A stretch of 64,000 nt of DNA from Trichomonas vaginalis G3 (GCF_026262505.1 NC_067205.1:6138001-6202000); one strand, 5' to 3'. Counted from the stretch's first letter, positions 48,541 to 61,572 are shown. Translations and numbers: made by a program. Notes: generated by a model from the letters alone, not told the origin.

Positions 48541-50473
48541 TACATTTGAACTACATGCAAAGAATTCATTCTCCTTCGCAAATTCTTTATATCTTCTGTA
48601 GCACTCTGTACAATTCCATCCGGATACAAACTTTTCATAGAACTCCTCGTAAAACATTTGGTAAGGTGTTTTGTTCATTTCGATGAGTTCTTGTTTAGCC
48701 CTGGTGAATGGTATCTTCCTTACATCAAATTCACTTAAATCTTTCTTCATGAAGTACGTCAGTAAGTTTGAATAAAACTCTTCATTAAAGCTTTCAATGA
48801 GATTTGAGAAATATTCGTAATTTCCTTTGTATCTGCTGCTTACGTCAATGACAACAAATCTTCTGTCGTCTTTGTCAATCTTTACTGAGTTGAAGTTGTT
48901 AGATATCATGATGATATTACAAACATTCTCTATCTTTCTTACTGGCTGACACTTCTGATTTAAGTCCAACTGAGTCTCTGTTACTATTGACTTTAGTGCG
49001 TCGTGGTTCATGACCTTAGACGTATCGCATGAGCTTAGTTCATTGCATACGATGAGCTTCATGTTCTCAATAGCAGCATTGAATCTACCAACCACATTCT
49101 CTATTGCCGTTATATTATTGTTGGCGTACTTGCTAATGAGCTCGCATAGAACATTACTAAGTACATTCTTACCAGTTCCTTGCTTTCCTATTAACAAAAG
49201 TACTGTTCCAGTCTTTCCACAAGGATTTTGAACGATGTAGGCGAACCAGTTCAAAACATACTCATAAAGCTCTTCATCCTCATTACATATGACATCGTGA
49301 ACATGTTTCAAATATCCTTCAATAACGTTCTCATCTACTTCATTCAGTACCTCATACTCATATCCTCTGAAATAGCTGTAAATGTCATCTCTTTCGTCAA
49401 AGAATCTCATGCCTGACTTCATAAGATAGTTCTTGTTCTGACCCGCTTCATAAATCATCAGTGCGTTCACATCCTTCTCCTCAATACGTCCTACATAAAT
49501 ACTCTTCATGAGCTTATTGAATTCCTTGCTATCTACTGACACAAGTGTTGTTGTGTCTCGTATTCCATCATAATCTTTCACTAGATATGTCATACGTGCT
49601 CCGTCAATAACGACAACACATCTTCTTAAGTCATTTATAACACTAGCTATGTCAATACCGTCCTCACTCATGTACTTATTTTTCCTCAAGTCCTTTAGTG
49701 TGAAAGTGTCTCTAAGTTCTATTTCAAGCAATTCATTTACACATCCTTTGCAATACTTCTCTATAAAATATTTCTGTCGTTCTTTACTAAGTTTCTTAAC
49801 AGCTCTGAAGAACCATGTGTTTTGACTCAAACATCCTTCACAACTTCTCTCATTCATTCCTAGTTCTTTCATGTCATTATCTTCAACCTCTATGGTCTCA
49901 TTGACTAAGGTCAAAGGGTTCTTAGTCATTGCTGGTCTTATCTGAAACAATGTTTGTGCAACAGGTTTAACTATTCAGCAACGTCCTTCCTTAATATGAA
50001 TAGCTGTTTCCACTCATCTTTGCTAACAGTTCTTTCATAACCACTGACAGTAATGATTTCATTTGCTGACCTTAGACACTTATGTTCTATCATTTGTATT
50101 GCTTTTGTGTAAGGCTTTCGTGAGCATAGGTTGTATATGTCATTCCTGCAATGTTCATTCATGCCAATAGTACTAAATCCTTTCTTTGCTGTTGAGTGCA
50201 TAATATCCATTAGTTCCTGTGTTCGTATTGCTGTCTCATAAAATACAACAAGACCTTTGTCATCTATGACGTACTTACCGAAAACATTGCTTATATTCTT
50301 TAACCATGAAATAACATCCTCATTCATGCTGTCAAACATGAAGTAAGGTCTTACATACTCTTCACTTATAAGATACTCCACAAATACTTGTTAAGCTCTA
50401 TGTCCTCGTGAGCGATTTCATTAGGTTTGATATTAGTTCCTTTTGTCATTGCTGTCATGTACTTCACTCTCAT
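48541..50473 (-). pseudogene. SF3 helicase, left-arm copy, two frameshifts and 3' disruption
   Basis: It is the same gene as 61573-63522. Relative to that copy one base is missing near 50389 and one near 49975, and the 3' end is cut by the insertion at 48541, removing the last codons. Walker A (GKQGTGKN) and downstream motifs remain. The start would be ATG 50473. Confidence 0.85.
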
Positions 50474-50573
50474 AGTTCCTTTCAATAGCGTAAAAATACT
50501 TCATTGTTTCATAACTGCTCTAAATTCTGTTCAAAATTCGTACAACATAACTTTTTAACATTAGTGAAAGAAC

Positions 50574-51277
50574 ATGAGCGAAACAACAACATCTAACATT
50601 ACAGAAGAAGTCAATGACAATGCCGATGAAAACATTACAGAAGGAGCTAGTGAAAATATTGACGAGTTCAGTGAGGAAGAAGATATTGAGGACGTCAATG
50701 AGAACGTTAGTGGGGAACAAACTCAATGGGAAACATTGAGAAATCATGAAGATTATGAGATTTGTACGACATATCCTTTTACTATTCGTCGAAAAAAAAC
50801 AAACATATTAAGAGTGAATGCTTAAATAATCATGGTTATATTGAGCTTAGTTTAAACAACAAAACACATTTAAAGCATAGAATTATTGCAGAACAGTGGA
50901 TTGAAAATCCAAACAATTTGAAAGAAATAGACCATATAAATCATGATAGAACGGACAACAGAATCTCAAACCTTCGTTGGTGTTCTAAATCTGAAAACAA
51001 TAGAAATAAAAGCAAGTATGGCGATATAGTTTATGAGTTCGTTGATGAAATATCTGACGAAGCTGTTGAAATAACAGATTATGGTAAGCATTCGTTTGAG
51101 TTCTACTACTATGTTGAGAATGAGGACGCATTCTATTATTATACAGGTCTTAACTATCGAAAACTTCATATAAACTTTACAAAAACAGGTGCTGCTTATG
51201 TTTGTATGATAGATACAGAAAACAAGAGAGTAATCTTATGCATAAACAAATTCAAACGCTTGTACGGCTTCATGTAG
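50574..51277 (+). pseudogene. HNH endonuclease, left-arm copy, one frameshift
   Basis: From ATG 50574 there is an acidic N-terminus (residues 1-60, Glu/Asp/Asn), then, after a one-base loss near 50800, an HNH_3-type domain with EIDHINHDRTDNRISNLRW (near 50930). The C-terminal domain is shared with the 106-aa TIR proteins. This copy keeps the full C-terminus (ending RLYGFM), which the right-arm copy has lost. Such nucleases resemble free-standing homing endonucleases of phages and large viruses. It is divergent from the helicase. Confidence 0.75.
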
Positions 51278-51539
51278 GACAAACATTATTTTTCAACACT
51301 AACGCCAACACGTAGGACAAACATTCATGACTAACATTACTGTATAACATAAATGTTTTGTCATGATTTCATCGTAAATGTTTTGTCATGATTTCATCGT
51401 AAATGATTTGTCAAACATGAACGTATATGTTTTGTCATGATTTCATCGTAATGAGTGTAAATGACCCAAAAATAATGTTTATGTTAGAATGTTAGATCTA
51501 ACCTCATTTCTACCCTCTTTTCTACCCTCTTGAATTTTC
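51278..51539. repeat. Start of repeat region with variant dyad
   Basis: Several CATGATTTCATCGTAAATG-type units lead to the dyad at 51488-51535. That dyad has GTTAGATCTAACC as its core and CTACCCTC words in place of CACCTC. No gene is seen. Confidence 0.65.
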
Positions 51540-51662
51540 ATACGGAATCTCTTCTCTCGGTTTTCCGAGGGAAGCAATCATATGAGGAAATTCTTCTAAA
51601 AGTTCTTTTGTCTGTTGGTTTTCAAACCAATGATATGCTTGCTTTGTAGAACGAAGAGTATT
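51540..51662 (-). pseudogene. Captured 120-bp fragment of the KilA-N gene (left arm)
   Basis: This stretch is essentially identical to 15251-15370 in Maverick-A (encoding STKQAYHWFENQQTK). It is too short to function. Its left end, TTTTCATACGGAATCTCTTC, recurs inside the array at about 53665, 53878, 54486, 54820 and 55453, so this edge was amplified with the repeats. Confidence 0.85.
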
Positions 51663-51903
51663 ATAAGGCATTTTGTGAAGAATATAACAACCGCCTGAAT
51701 TCAGACGGTTGGTTTTTATACAAAATTCACGCAGGAAAATTCTTGAGTTTTGGTTGAAAGAATACGGTGGAGCCAAAAGTGGCTCGACCTCAAAACAAAC
51801 ATTTTATGAGCTTACTAAGGCATTTATGAATGAATTCAAAGGTATTTGCATACATCCTGACCTCGTTCATTTTGTTGTTGAATTCAGCAAAAATAATGTT
51901 TAG
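51650..51903 (+). pseudogene. Decayed small gene ending FVVEFSKNNV (left arm)
   Basis: Two overlapping frames (one with EEYNNRLNSDGWFLYKIH, the other with FWLKEYGGAKSGSTSKQTFYELTKAFM) appear to be one gene with a one-base shift near 51745. No ATG start is convincing. TTCAGACGGTTG forms a short hairpin with CAACCGCCTGAA nearby. Mirrored at 60143-60395. Family unknown. Confidence 0.4.
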
Positions 51904-51979
51904 GGTAGATGGTTTTTAGGTGTCACTACGTCACCATGTGTCACTCGGTTAATGAACTTCTCTTAAAATTACTGACAAC

Positions 51980-54900
51980 ATGACATTTAGACAACAGTCC
52001 AGGAAATAAACTTCTTCGTACATGTTTTGTCGAAACTAAACGTATATGTTTTGTCGAAACTAAACGTATATGTTTTGTCATGATTTCTTCATCGTACATG
52101 TTTTGTCGAAACTTCTTCTTCGTAATGAGCGTACATGTTTTGTCATGATTTCTTCATCGTAATGAGCGTACATGTTTTGTCAAGGTTTCATCGTACATGT
52201 TTTGTCGAAACTTCTTCTTCGTAAATGTTTTGTCAAGACTTCTTCGTACATGTTTTGTCATGATTTCTTCATCGTAATGAGCGTACATGTTTTGTCAAGG
52301 TTTCATCGTACATGTTTTGTCGAAACTTCTTCATCGTATATGTTTTGTCATGATTTCTTCGTAAATGATTTGTCGAAACTAAACGTATATGTTTTGTCAT
52401 GATTTCTTCGTTTATGTTTTGTCATGATTTCTTCATCGTAATGAGTGTAAATGTTTTGTCAAGACTTCTTCATCGTAATGAGCGTAAATGACCCAAAAAT
52501 AATGTTTATGTTAGAATGTTAGATCTAACACCTTTTCTAACATGTTTTCTCACCTCATGAATTTTCATGACTTCTTCATCGTAATGAGCGTACATGATTT
52601 GTCGAAACTTCTTCATCGTAATGAGCGTACATGTTTTGTCGAAACTAAACGTATATGTTTTGTCGAAACTTCATCGTACATGATTTGTCGAAACTTCTTC
52701 TTCGTACATGTTTTGTCATGATTTCTTCATCGTAATGAGTGTAAATGTTTTGCAATATGTACCAAATGCAAAGTATTTTGACAGCATGTTTTGTCGAAAC
52801 TTCATCGTACATGATTTGTCGAAACTTCTTCATCGTAATGAGCGTACATGATTTGTCGAAACTTCTTCATCGTAAATGTTTTGTCATGATTTAATCGTAA
52901 ATGTTTTGTCATGATTTCATCGTTTATGTTTTGTCAAGGTTTCTTCGTATATGTTTTGTCATGATTTAATCGTATATGTTTTTGTCAAACATGAACGTAA
53001 ATGTTTTGTCATGATTTAATCGTAATGAGTGTAAATGACCCAAAAATAATGTTTAGGTGAAGAGATGAGATCTCACCTCTTTTCTCACCTCTTTTCTCAC
53101 CTCATGAATTTTCATGATTTCTTCGTAAATGATTTGTCAAACATGAACGTAAATGTTTTGTCATGATTTCTTCATCGTAATGAGTGTAAATGTTTTGGCA
53201 AACATGAACGTAAATGTTTTGTCATGATTTCATCGTTTATGTTTTGTCATGATTTAATCGTAATGAGTGTAAATGACCCAAAAATAATGTTTAGGTGAAG
53301 AGATGAGATCTCACCTCTTTTCTCACCTCTTTTCTCACCTCATGAATTTTCATGATTTCTTCATCGTAATGAGCGTATATGTTTTGTCATGATTTCTTCA
53401 TCGTATATGTTTTGTCATGATTTAATCGTATATGTTTTGTCATGATTTCTTCGTAAATGATTTGTCGAAACTAAACGTATATGTTTTGTCAAACATGAAC
53501 GTATATGTTTTGTCAAACATGAGTGTAAATGATTTGTCATGATTTCTTCGTAAATGTTTTGTCATGATTTCTTCATCGTAATGAGCGTAAATGACCCAAA
53601 AATAATGTTTAGGTGAAGAGATGAGATCTCACCTCTTTTCTCACCTCTTTTCTCACCTCATGAATTTTCATACGGAATCTCTTCGTAAATGTTTTGTCAT
53701 GATTTCTTCATCGTAATGAGCGTAAATGTTTTGTCATGATTTCTTCATCGTACATGTTTTGTCGAAACTAAACGTATATGTTTTGTCGAAACTAAACGTA
53801 TATGTTTTGTCATGATTTCTTCGTTTATGTTTTGTCGAAACTAAACGTATATGTTTTGTCGAAACTTCATCGTACATGAATTTTCATACGGAATCTCTTC
53901 GTAAATGATTTGTCGAAACTAAACGTATATGTTTTGTCATGATTTCTTCGTTTATGTTTTGTCAAGGTTTCATCGTAAATGATTTGTCGAAACTTCTTCA
54001 TCGTAATGAGCGTATATTGCTTTGTCGAAATTTCTTCATCGTAATGAGCGTAAATGTTTTGTCATGATTTCTTCATCGTACATGTTTTGTCGAAACTTCT
54101 TCATCGTAATGAGCGTAAATGATCCAAAAATAATGTTTAGGGTAGATGGTTAGATCTAACCTCTTTTCTCACCTCTTTTCTACCCTCATTGAATTTTCAT
54201 GATTTCTTCATCGTACATGTTTTGTCGAAACTAAACGTAAATGATTTGTCGAAACTAAACGTATATGTTTTGTCATGATTTCTTCATCGTAAATGATTTG
54301 TCATGATTTCTTCATCGTAATGAGCGTAAATGTTTTGTCATGATTTCTTCATCGTACATGTTTTGTCGAAACTAAACGTATATGTTTTGTCGAAACTAAA
54401 CGTATATGTTTTGTCATGATTTCTTCGTTTATGTTTTGTCGAAACTAAACGTATATGTTTTGTCGAAACTTCATCGTACATGAATTTTCATACGGAATCT
54501 CTTCGTAAATGATTTGTCGAAACTAAACGTATATGTTTTGTCATGATTTCTTCGTTTATGTTTTGTCAAGGTTTCATCGTAAATGATTTGTCGAAACTTC
54601 TTCATCGTAATGAGCGTATATTGCTTTGTCGAAACTTCTTCATCGTAATGAGCGTAAATGTTTTGTCATGATTTCTTCATCGTACATGTTTTGTCGAAAC
54701 TAAACGTATATGTTTTGTCGAAACTAAACGTATATGTTTTGTCATGATTTCTTCGTTTATGTTTTGTCGAAACTAAACGTATATGTTTTGTCGAAACTTC
54801 ATCGTACATGAATTTTCATACGGAATCTCTTCGTAAATGATTTGTCGAAACTAAACGTATATGTTTTGTCATGATTTCTTCGTTTATGTTTTGTCAAGGT

Positions 54901-56625
54901 TTCATCGTAAATGATTTGTCGAAACTTCTTCATCGTAATGAGCGTATATTGCTTTGTCGAAACTTCTTCATCGTAATGAGCGTAAATGTTTTGTCATGAT
55001 TTCTTCATCGTACATGTTTTGTCGAAACTTCTTCATCGTAATGAGCGTAAATGATCCAAAAATAATGTTTAGGGTAGATGGTTAGATCTAACCTCTTTTC
55101 TCACCTCTTTTCTACCCTCATTGAATTTTCATGATTTCTTCATCGTACATGTTTTGTCGAAACTAAACGTATATGTTTTGTCGAAACTTCTTCGTACATG
55201 TTTTGTCATGATTTCTTCGTAAATGATTTGTCGAAACTTCTTCATCGTAATGAGCGTATATTGCTTTATCGAAACTTCTTCATCGTAATGAGCGTAAATG
55301 TTTTGTCATGATTTCTTCATCGTACATGTTTTGTCGAAACTAAACGTATATGTTTTGTCGAAACTAAACGTATATGTTTTGTCATGATTTCTTTGTTTAT
55401 GTTTTGTCGAAACTAAACGTATATGTTTTGTCGAAACTTCATCGTACATGAATTTTCATACGGAATCTCTTCGTAAATGATTTGTCGAAACTAAACGTAT
55501 ATGTTTTGTCATGATTTCTTCGTTTATGTTTTGTCAAGGTTTCATCGTAAATGATTTGTCGAAACTTCTTCATCGTAATGAGCGTATATTGCTTTGTCGA
55601 AACTTCTTCATCGTAATGAGCGTAAATGTTTTGTCATGATTTCTTCATCGTAAATGATTTGTCATGATTTCTTCATCGTAATGAGCGTAAATGATCCAAA
55701 AATAATGTTTAGGGTAGATGGTTAGATCTAACCTCTTTTCTCACCTCTTTTCTACCCTCATTGAATTTTCATGATTTCTTCATCGTACATGTTTTGTCGA
55801 AACTAAACGTAAATGATTTGTCGAAACTAAACGTATATGTTTTGTCATGATTTCTTCGTAAATGATTTGTCGAAACTTCTTCATCGTAATGAGCGTATAT
55901 TGCTTTATCGAAACTTCTTCATCGTAATGAGCGTAAATGTTTTGTCATGATTTCTTCATCGTACATGTTTTGTCGAAACTTCTTCATCGTAATGAGCGTA
56001 AATGACCCAAAAATAATGTTTATGTTAGAATGTTAGATCTAACACCTTTTCTACCCTCATTTCTACCCTCATTGAATTTTCATGATTTCTTCTTCGTACA
56101 TGTTTTGTCATGATTTCTTCATCGTAAATGTTTTGTCATGATTTCTTCATCGTAATGAGTGTAAATGTTTTGTCAAGACTTCTTCATCGTACATGTTTTG
56201 TCGAAACTTCATCGTAAATGTTTTTGTCATGATTTCTTCATCGTAATGAGTGTAAATGTTTTGTCAAGACTTCTTCGTACATGTTTTGTCATGATTTCTT
56301 CATCGTAAATGATTTGTCATGATTTCTTCATCGTAATGAGCGTAAATGTTTTGTCATGATTTCTTCATCGTACATGTTTTGTCGAAACTTCTTCATCGTA
56401 ATGAGCGTAAATGACCCAAAAATAATGTTTATGTTAGAATGTTAGATCTAACACCTTTTCTAACATGTTTTCTCACCTCATGAATTTTCATGACTTCTTC
56501 ATCGTAATGAGCGTACATGATTTGTCGAAACTTCTTCATCGTAATGAGCGTAAATGACCCAAAAATAATGTTTATGTTAGAATGTTAGATCTAACACCTT
56601 TTCTAACATGTTTTCTAACATGGAG
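51980..56625 (+). repeat. Array of about 25-bp repeats with interspersed AGATCT dyads (left arm)
   Basis: The basic unit is ATGTTTTGTC followed by GAAACTAAACGTAT, GAAACTTCTTCATCGTA or ATGATTTCTTCATCGTA, about 24-28 bp. Larger blocks (for example 54200-54650, 54650-55050 and 55300-55700) repeat as units. About ten dyads lie within, each preceded by AATGACCCAAAAATAATGTTTA or a GATCC variant and followed by GAATTTTCATGA. ORFs inside are chance openings. Confidence 0.9.
52507..56625 (+). repeat. Dyad family inside the left array (three sequence types)
   Basis: Type 1 (near 53053, 53291, 53609) has GGTGA/TCACC words around AGATCT. Type 2 (54138, 55072, 55710) has GGTAGA/TCTACC outside and GGTTAGATCTAACC inside. 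Type 3 (52510, 56010, 56428, 56573) has TGTTAGA/TCTAACA. Words on both sides change together, so folding is kept in every type. Confidence 0.75.
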
Positions 56626-56640
56626 GATTTCATTAGATAT

Positions 56641-56888
56641 AAATATTATTTGGTGAAAGTATCCTAAAAATATTTGATGGACTTTAACTAAAATAATGTT
56701 TAGGGAAGAATGTTTATATCAGATGAAACAGTAAAGTATTATATCTATTAAATCGTCTATGATGTAAATTGTGTATAGAATGAAATGAAGGAAGAATGTG
56801 TATATCTAATGAAACAGTAAAGTATTATATCTATTAAATCGTCTATGATGTAAATTGTGTATAGAATGAAATGAAGGAAGAATATTTA
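56641..56888. repeat. Spacer at the palindrome centre with an 86-bp tandem repeat
   Basis: About 250 bp that are not mirrored. GTAAAGTATTATATCTATTA occurs at 56731 and again at 56817, giving an 86-bp unit present about twice. Another TAATGTTTAGGGAAGAATG word near 56693 resembles the array's dyad leader. No gene. Confidence 0.8.
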
Positions 56889-56910
56889 TATCTAATGAAA
56901 TCCTCCATGT

Positions 56911-59900
56911 TAGAAAACATGTTAGAAAAGGTGTTAGATCTAACATTCTAACATAAACATTATTTTTGGGTCATTTACGCTCATTACGATGAAGAAGTTT
57001 CGACAAAACATGTACGATGAAGAAATCATGACAAAACATTTACGCTCATTACGATGAAGAAATCATGACAAATCATTTACGATGAAGAAATCATGACAAA
57101 ACATGTACGAAGAAGTCTTGACAAAACATTTACACTCATTACGATGAAGAAATCATGACAAAAACATTTACGATGAAGAAATCATGACAAAACATGTACG
57201 AAGAAGTCTTGACAAAACATTTACACTCATTACGATGAAGAAATCATGACAAAAACATTTACGATGAAGTTTCGACAAAACATGTACGATGAAGAAGTCT
57301 TGACAAAACATTTACACTCATTACGATGAAGAAATCATGACAAAACATTTACGATGAAGAAATCATGACAAAACATGTACGAAGAAGAAATCATGACAAA
57401 ACATTTACGCTCATTACGATGAAGAAATCATGACAAAACATTTACGATGAAGAAATCATGACAAAACATGTACGATGAAGAAATCATGACAAAACATTTA
57501 CGCTCATTACGATGAAGAAATCATGACAAATCATTTACGATGAAGAAATCATGACAAAACATGTACGAAGAAGTCTTGACAAAACATTTACACTCATTAC
57601 GATGAAGAAATCATGACAAAAACATTTACGATGAAGTTTCGACAAAACATGTACGATGAAGAAGTCTTGACAAAACATTTACACTCATTACGATGAAGAA
57701 ATCATGACAAAACATTTACGATGAAGAAATCATGACAAAACATGTACGAAGAAGAAATCATGAAAATTCAATGAGGGTAGAAATGAGGGTAGAAAAGGTG
57801 TTAGATCTAACATTCTAACATAAACATTATTTTTGGGTCATTTACGCTCATTACGATGAAGAAGTTTCGACAAAACATGTACGATGAAGAAATCATGACA
57901 AAACATTTACGCTCATTACGATGAAGAAGTTTCGATAAAGCAATATACGCTCATTACGATGAAGAAGTTTCGACAAATCATTTACGAAGAAATCATGACA
58001 AAACATATACGTTTAGTTTCGACAAATCATTTACGTTTAGTTTCGACAAAACATGTACGATGAAGAAATCATGAAAATTCAATGAGGGTAGAAAAGAGGT
58101 GAGAAAAGAGGTTAGATCTAACCATCTACCCTAAACATTATTTTTGGATCATTTACGCTCATTACGATGAAGAAGTTTCGACAAATCATTTACGAAGAAA
58201 TCATGACAAAACATATACGTTTAGTTTCGACAAATCATTTACGTTTAGTTTCGACAAAACATGTACGATGAAGAAATCATGAAAATTCAATGAGGGTAGA
58301 AAAGAGGTGAGAAAGAGGTTAGATCTAACCATCTACCCTAAACATTATTTTTGGATCATTTACGCTCATTACGATGAAGAAATCATGACAAATCATTTAC
58401 GATGAAGAAATCATGACAAAACATATACGTTTAGTTTCGACAAATCATTTACGTTTAGTTTCGACAAAACTGTGTACGATGAAGAAATCATGAAAATTCA
58501 ATGAGGGTAGAAAAGAGGTGAGAAAAGAGGTTAGATCTAACCATCTACCCTAAACATTATTTTTGGATCATTTACGCTCATTACGATGAAGAAGTTTCGA
58601 CAAAACATGTACGATGAAGAAATCATGACAAAACATTTACGCTCATTACGATGAAGAAGTTTCGACAAAGCAATATACGCTCATTACGATGAAGAAGTTT
58701 CGACAAATCATTTACGATGAAACCTTGACAAAACATAAACGAAGAAATCATGACAAAACATATACGTTTAGTTTCGACAAATCATTTACGAAGAGATTCC
58801 GTATGAAAATTCATGTACGATGAAGTTTCGACAAAACATATACGTTTAGTTTCGACAAAACATAAACGAAGAAATCATGACAAAACATATACGTTTAGTT
58901 TCGACAAAACATATACGTTTAGTTTCGACAAAACATGTACGATGAAGAAATCATGACAAAACATTTACGCTCATTACGATGAAGAAATCATGACAAAACA
59001 TTTACGAAGAGATTCCGTATGAAAATTCATGAGGTGAGAAAAGAGGTGAGAAAAGAGGTGAGATCTCATCTCTTCACCTAAACATTATTTTTGGGTCATT
59101 TACACTCATTACGATTAAATCATGACAAAACATTTACGTTCATGTTTGACAAAACATTTACGTTCATGTTTGACAAAAACATATACGATTAAATCATGAC
59201 AAAACATTTACGATGAAGAAGTTTCGACAAATCATGTACGATGAAGTTTCGACAAAACATGCTGTCAAAATACTTTGCATTTGGTACATATTGCAAAACA
59301 TTTACACTCATTACGATGAAGAAATCATGACAAAACATGTACGAAGAAGAAGTTTCGACAAATCATGTACGATGAAGTTTCGACAAAACATATACGTTTA
59401 GTTTCGACAAAACATGTACGCTCATTACGATGAAGAAGTTTCGACAAATCATGTACGCTCATTACGATGAAGAAGTCATGAAAATTCATGAGGTGAGAAA
59501 ACATGTTAGAAAAGGTGTTAGATCTAACATTCTAACATAAACATTATTTTTGGGTCATTTACGCTCATTACGATGAAGAAGTCTTGACAAAACATTTACA
59601 CTCATTACGATGAAGAAATCATGACAAAACATAAACGAAGAAATCATGACAAAACATATACGTTTAGTTTCGACAAATCATTTACGAAGAAATCATGACA
59701 AAACATATACGATGAAGAAGTTTCGACAAAACATGTACGATGAAACCTTGACAAAACATGTACGCTCATTACGATGAAGAAATCATGACAAAACATGTAC
59801 GAAGAAGTCTTGACAAAACATTTACGAAGAAGAAGTTTCGACAAAACATGTACGATGAAACCTTGACAAAACATGTACGCTCATTACGATGAAGAAATCA

Positions 59901-60040
59901 TGACAAAACATGTACGCTCATTACGAAGAAGAAGTTTCGACAAAACATGTACGATGAAGAAATCATGACAAAACATATACGTTTAGTTTCGACAAAACAT
60001 ATACGTTTAGTTTCGACAAAACATGTACGAAGAAGTTTAT
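56911..60040 (-). repeat. Array of about 25-bp repeats with dyads (right arm)
   Basis: It has the same units as the left array in inverse orientation, about 3.1 kb against 4.6 kb. Dyads of all three types occur (near 56925, 57800, 58105, 58315, 58525, 59050 and 59510). Block order differs from the left arm in 57000-58600, so the arms have been rearranged since duplication. Confidence 0.9.
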
Positions 60041-60142
60041 TTCCTGGACTGTTGTCTAAATGTCATGTTGTCAGTAATTTTAAGAGAAGTTCATTAACCG
60101 AGTGACACATGGTGACGTAGTGACACCTAAAAACCATCTACC

Positions 60143-60395
60143 CTAAACATTATTTTTGCTGAATTCAACAACAAAATGAACGAGGTCAGGATGTATGCAA
60201 ATACCTTTGAATTCATTCATAAATGCCTTAGTAAGCTCATAAAATGTTTGTTTTGAGGTCGAGCCACTTTTGGCTCCACCGTATTCTTTCAACCAAAACT
60301 CAAGAATTTTCCTGCGTGAATTTTGTATAAAAACCAACCGTCTGAATTCAGGCGGTTGTTATATTCTTCACAAAATGCCTTATAATACTCTTCGT
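60143..60395 (-). pseudogene. Decayed small gene ending FVVEFSKNNV (right arm)
   Basis: Inverse copy of 51650-51903 with the same apparent frame break, so the damage predates the duplication. No convincing start. Confidence 0.4.
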
Positions 60396-60508
60396 TCTAC
60401 AAAGCAAGCATATCATTGGTTTGAAAACCAACAGACAAAAGAACTTTTAGAAGAATTTCCTCATATGATTGCTTCCCTCGGAAAACCGAGAGAAGAGATT
60501 CCGTATGA
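60388..60508 (+). pseudogene. Captured KilA-N fragment (right arm)
   Basis: Inverse copy of 51540-51662, near-identical to 15251-15370 of Maverick-A. It is followed by a variant dyad at 60515-60565. Confidence 0.85.
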
Positions 60509-60768
60509 AAATTCAAGAGGGTAGAAAAGAGGGTAGAAATGAGGTTAGATCTAACATTCTAACATAAACATTATTTTTGGGTCATTTACACTCATTACGA
60601 TGAAATCATGACAAAACATATACGTTCATGTTTGACAAATCATTTACGATGAAATCATGACAAAACATTTACGATGAAATCATGACAAAACATTTATGTT
60701 ATACAGTAATGTTAGTCATGAATGTTTGTCCTACGTGTTGGCGTTAGTGTTGAAAAATAATGTTTGTC

Positions 60769-61472
60769 CTACATGAAGCCGTACAAGCGTTTGAATTTGT
60801 TTATGCATAAGATTACTCTCTTTTTTCTGTATCTATCATACAAACATAAGCAGCACCTGTTTTTGTAAAGTTTATATGAAGTTTTCGATAGTTAAGACCT
60901 GTATAATAATAGAATGCGTCCTCATTCTCAACATAGTAGTAGAACTCAAACGAATGCTTACCATAATCTGTTATTTCAACAGCTTCGTCAGATATTTCAT
61001 CAACGAACTCATAAACTATATCGCCATACTTGCTTTTATTTCTATTGTTTTCAGATTTAGAACACCAACGAAGGTTTGAGATTCTGTTGTCCGTTCTATC
61101 ATGATTTATATGGTCTATTTCTTTCAAATTGTTTGGATTTTCAATCCACTGTTCTGCAATAATTCTATGCTTTAAATGTGTTTTGTTGTTTAAACTAAGC
61201 TCAATATAACCATGATTATTTAAGCATTCACTCTTAATATGTTTGTTTTTCTTTCGACGAATAGTAAAAGGATATGTCGTACAAATCTCATAATCTTCAT
61301 GATTTCTCAATGTTTCCCATTGAGTTTGTTCCCCACTAACGTTCTCATTGACGTCCTCAATATCTTCTTCCTCACTGAACTCGTCAATATTTTCACTAGC
61401 TCCTTCTGTAATGTTTTCATCGGCATTGTCATTGACTTCTTCTGTAATGTTAGATGTTGTTGTTTCGCTCAT
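60769..61472 (-). pseudogene. HNH endonuclease, right-arm copy, C-terminal frameshift
   Basis: From ATG 61472 the frame is open through the acidic N-terminus and the HNH domain (EIDHINHDRTDNRISNLRW) to residue 219. A one-base loss near 60832 then brings an early stop at 60813. The left-arm copy keeps that end but is broken earlier. The lost part belongs to the domain shared with the TIR proteins, so the nuclease domain itself is intact here. Confidence 0.75.
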
Positions 61473-61572
61473 GTTCTTTCACTAATGTTAAAAAGTTATG
61501 TTGTACGAATTTTGAACAGAATTTAGAGCAGTTATGAAACAATGAAGTATTTTTACGCTATTGAAAGGAACT

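Larger units (their letters stand above)
46053..56640 (+). repeat. Left arm of giant inverted repeat
   Basis: Gene order and sequence mirror 56889-64000: repeat gene, helicase, HNH, fragments, array. The inner end is CATGGAGGATTTCATTAGATATA at 56619-56641, matched in inverse near 56889-56911. Differences are the 1.6-kb insertion, single-base indels and about 1.5 kb more array on this side. Confidence 0.92.

Noticed and set aside
52172-52833. Small ORFs inside the repeat arrays (also 59213-59874)
   Set aside because: They are low-complexity openings that follow the repeat unit, and their mirrored copies exist only because the arms are mirrored.
51980-60040. CRISPR array, because of regular short repeats
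   Set aside because: Repeats are contiguous variants without unique spacers, no cas genes are present, and the DNA is eukaryotic.
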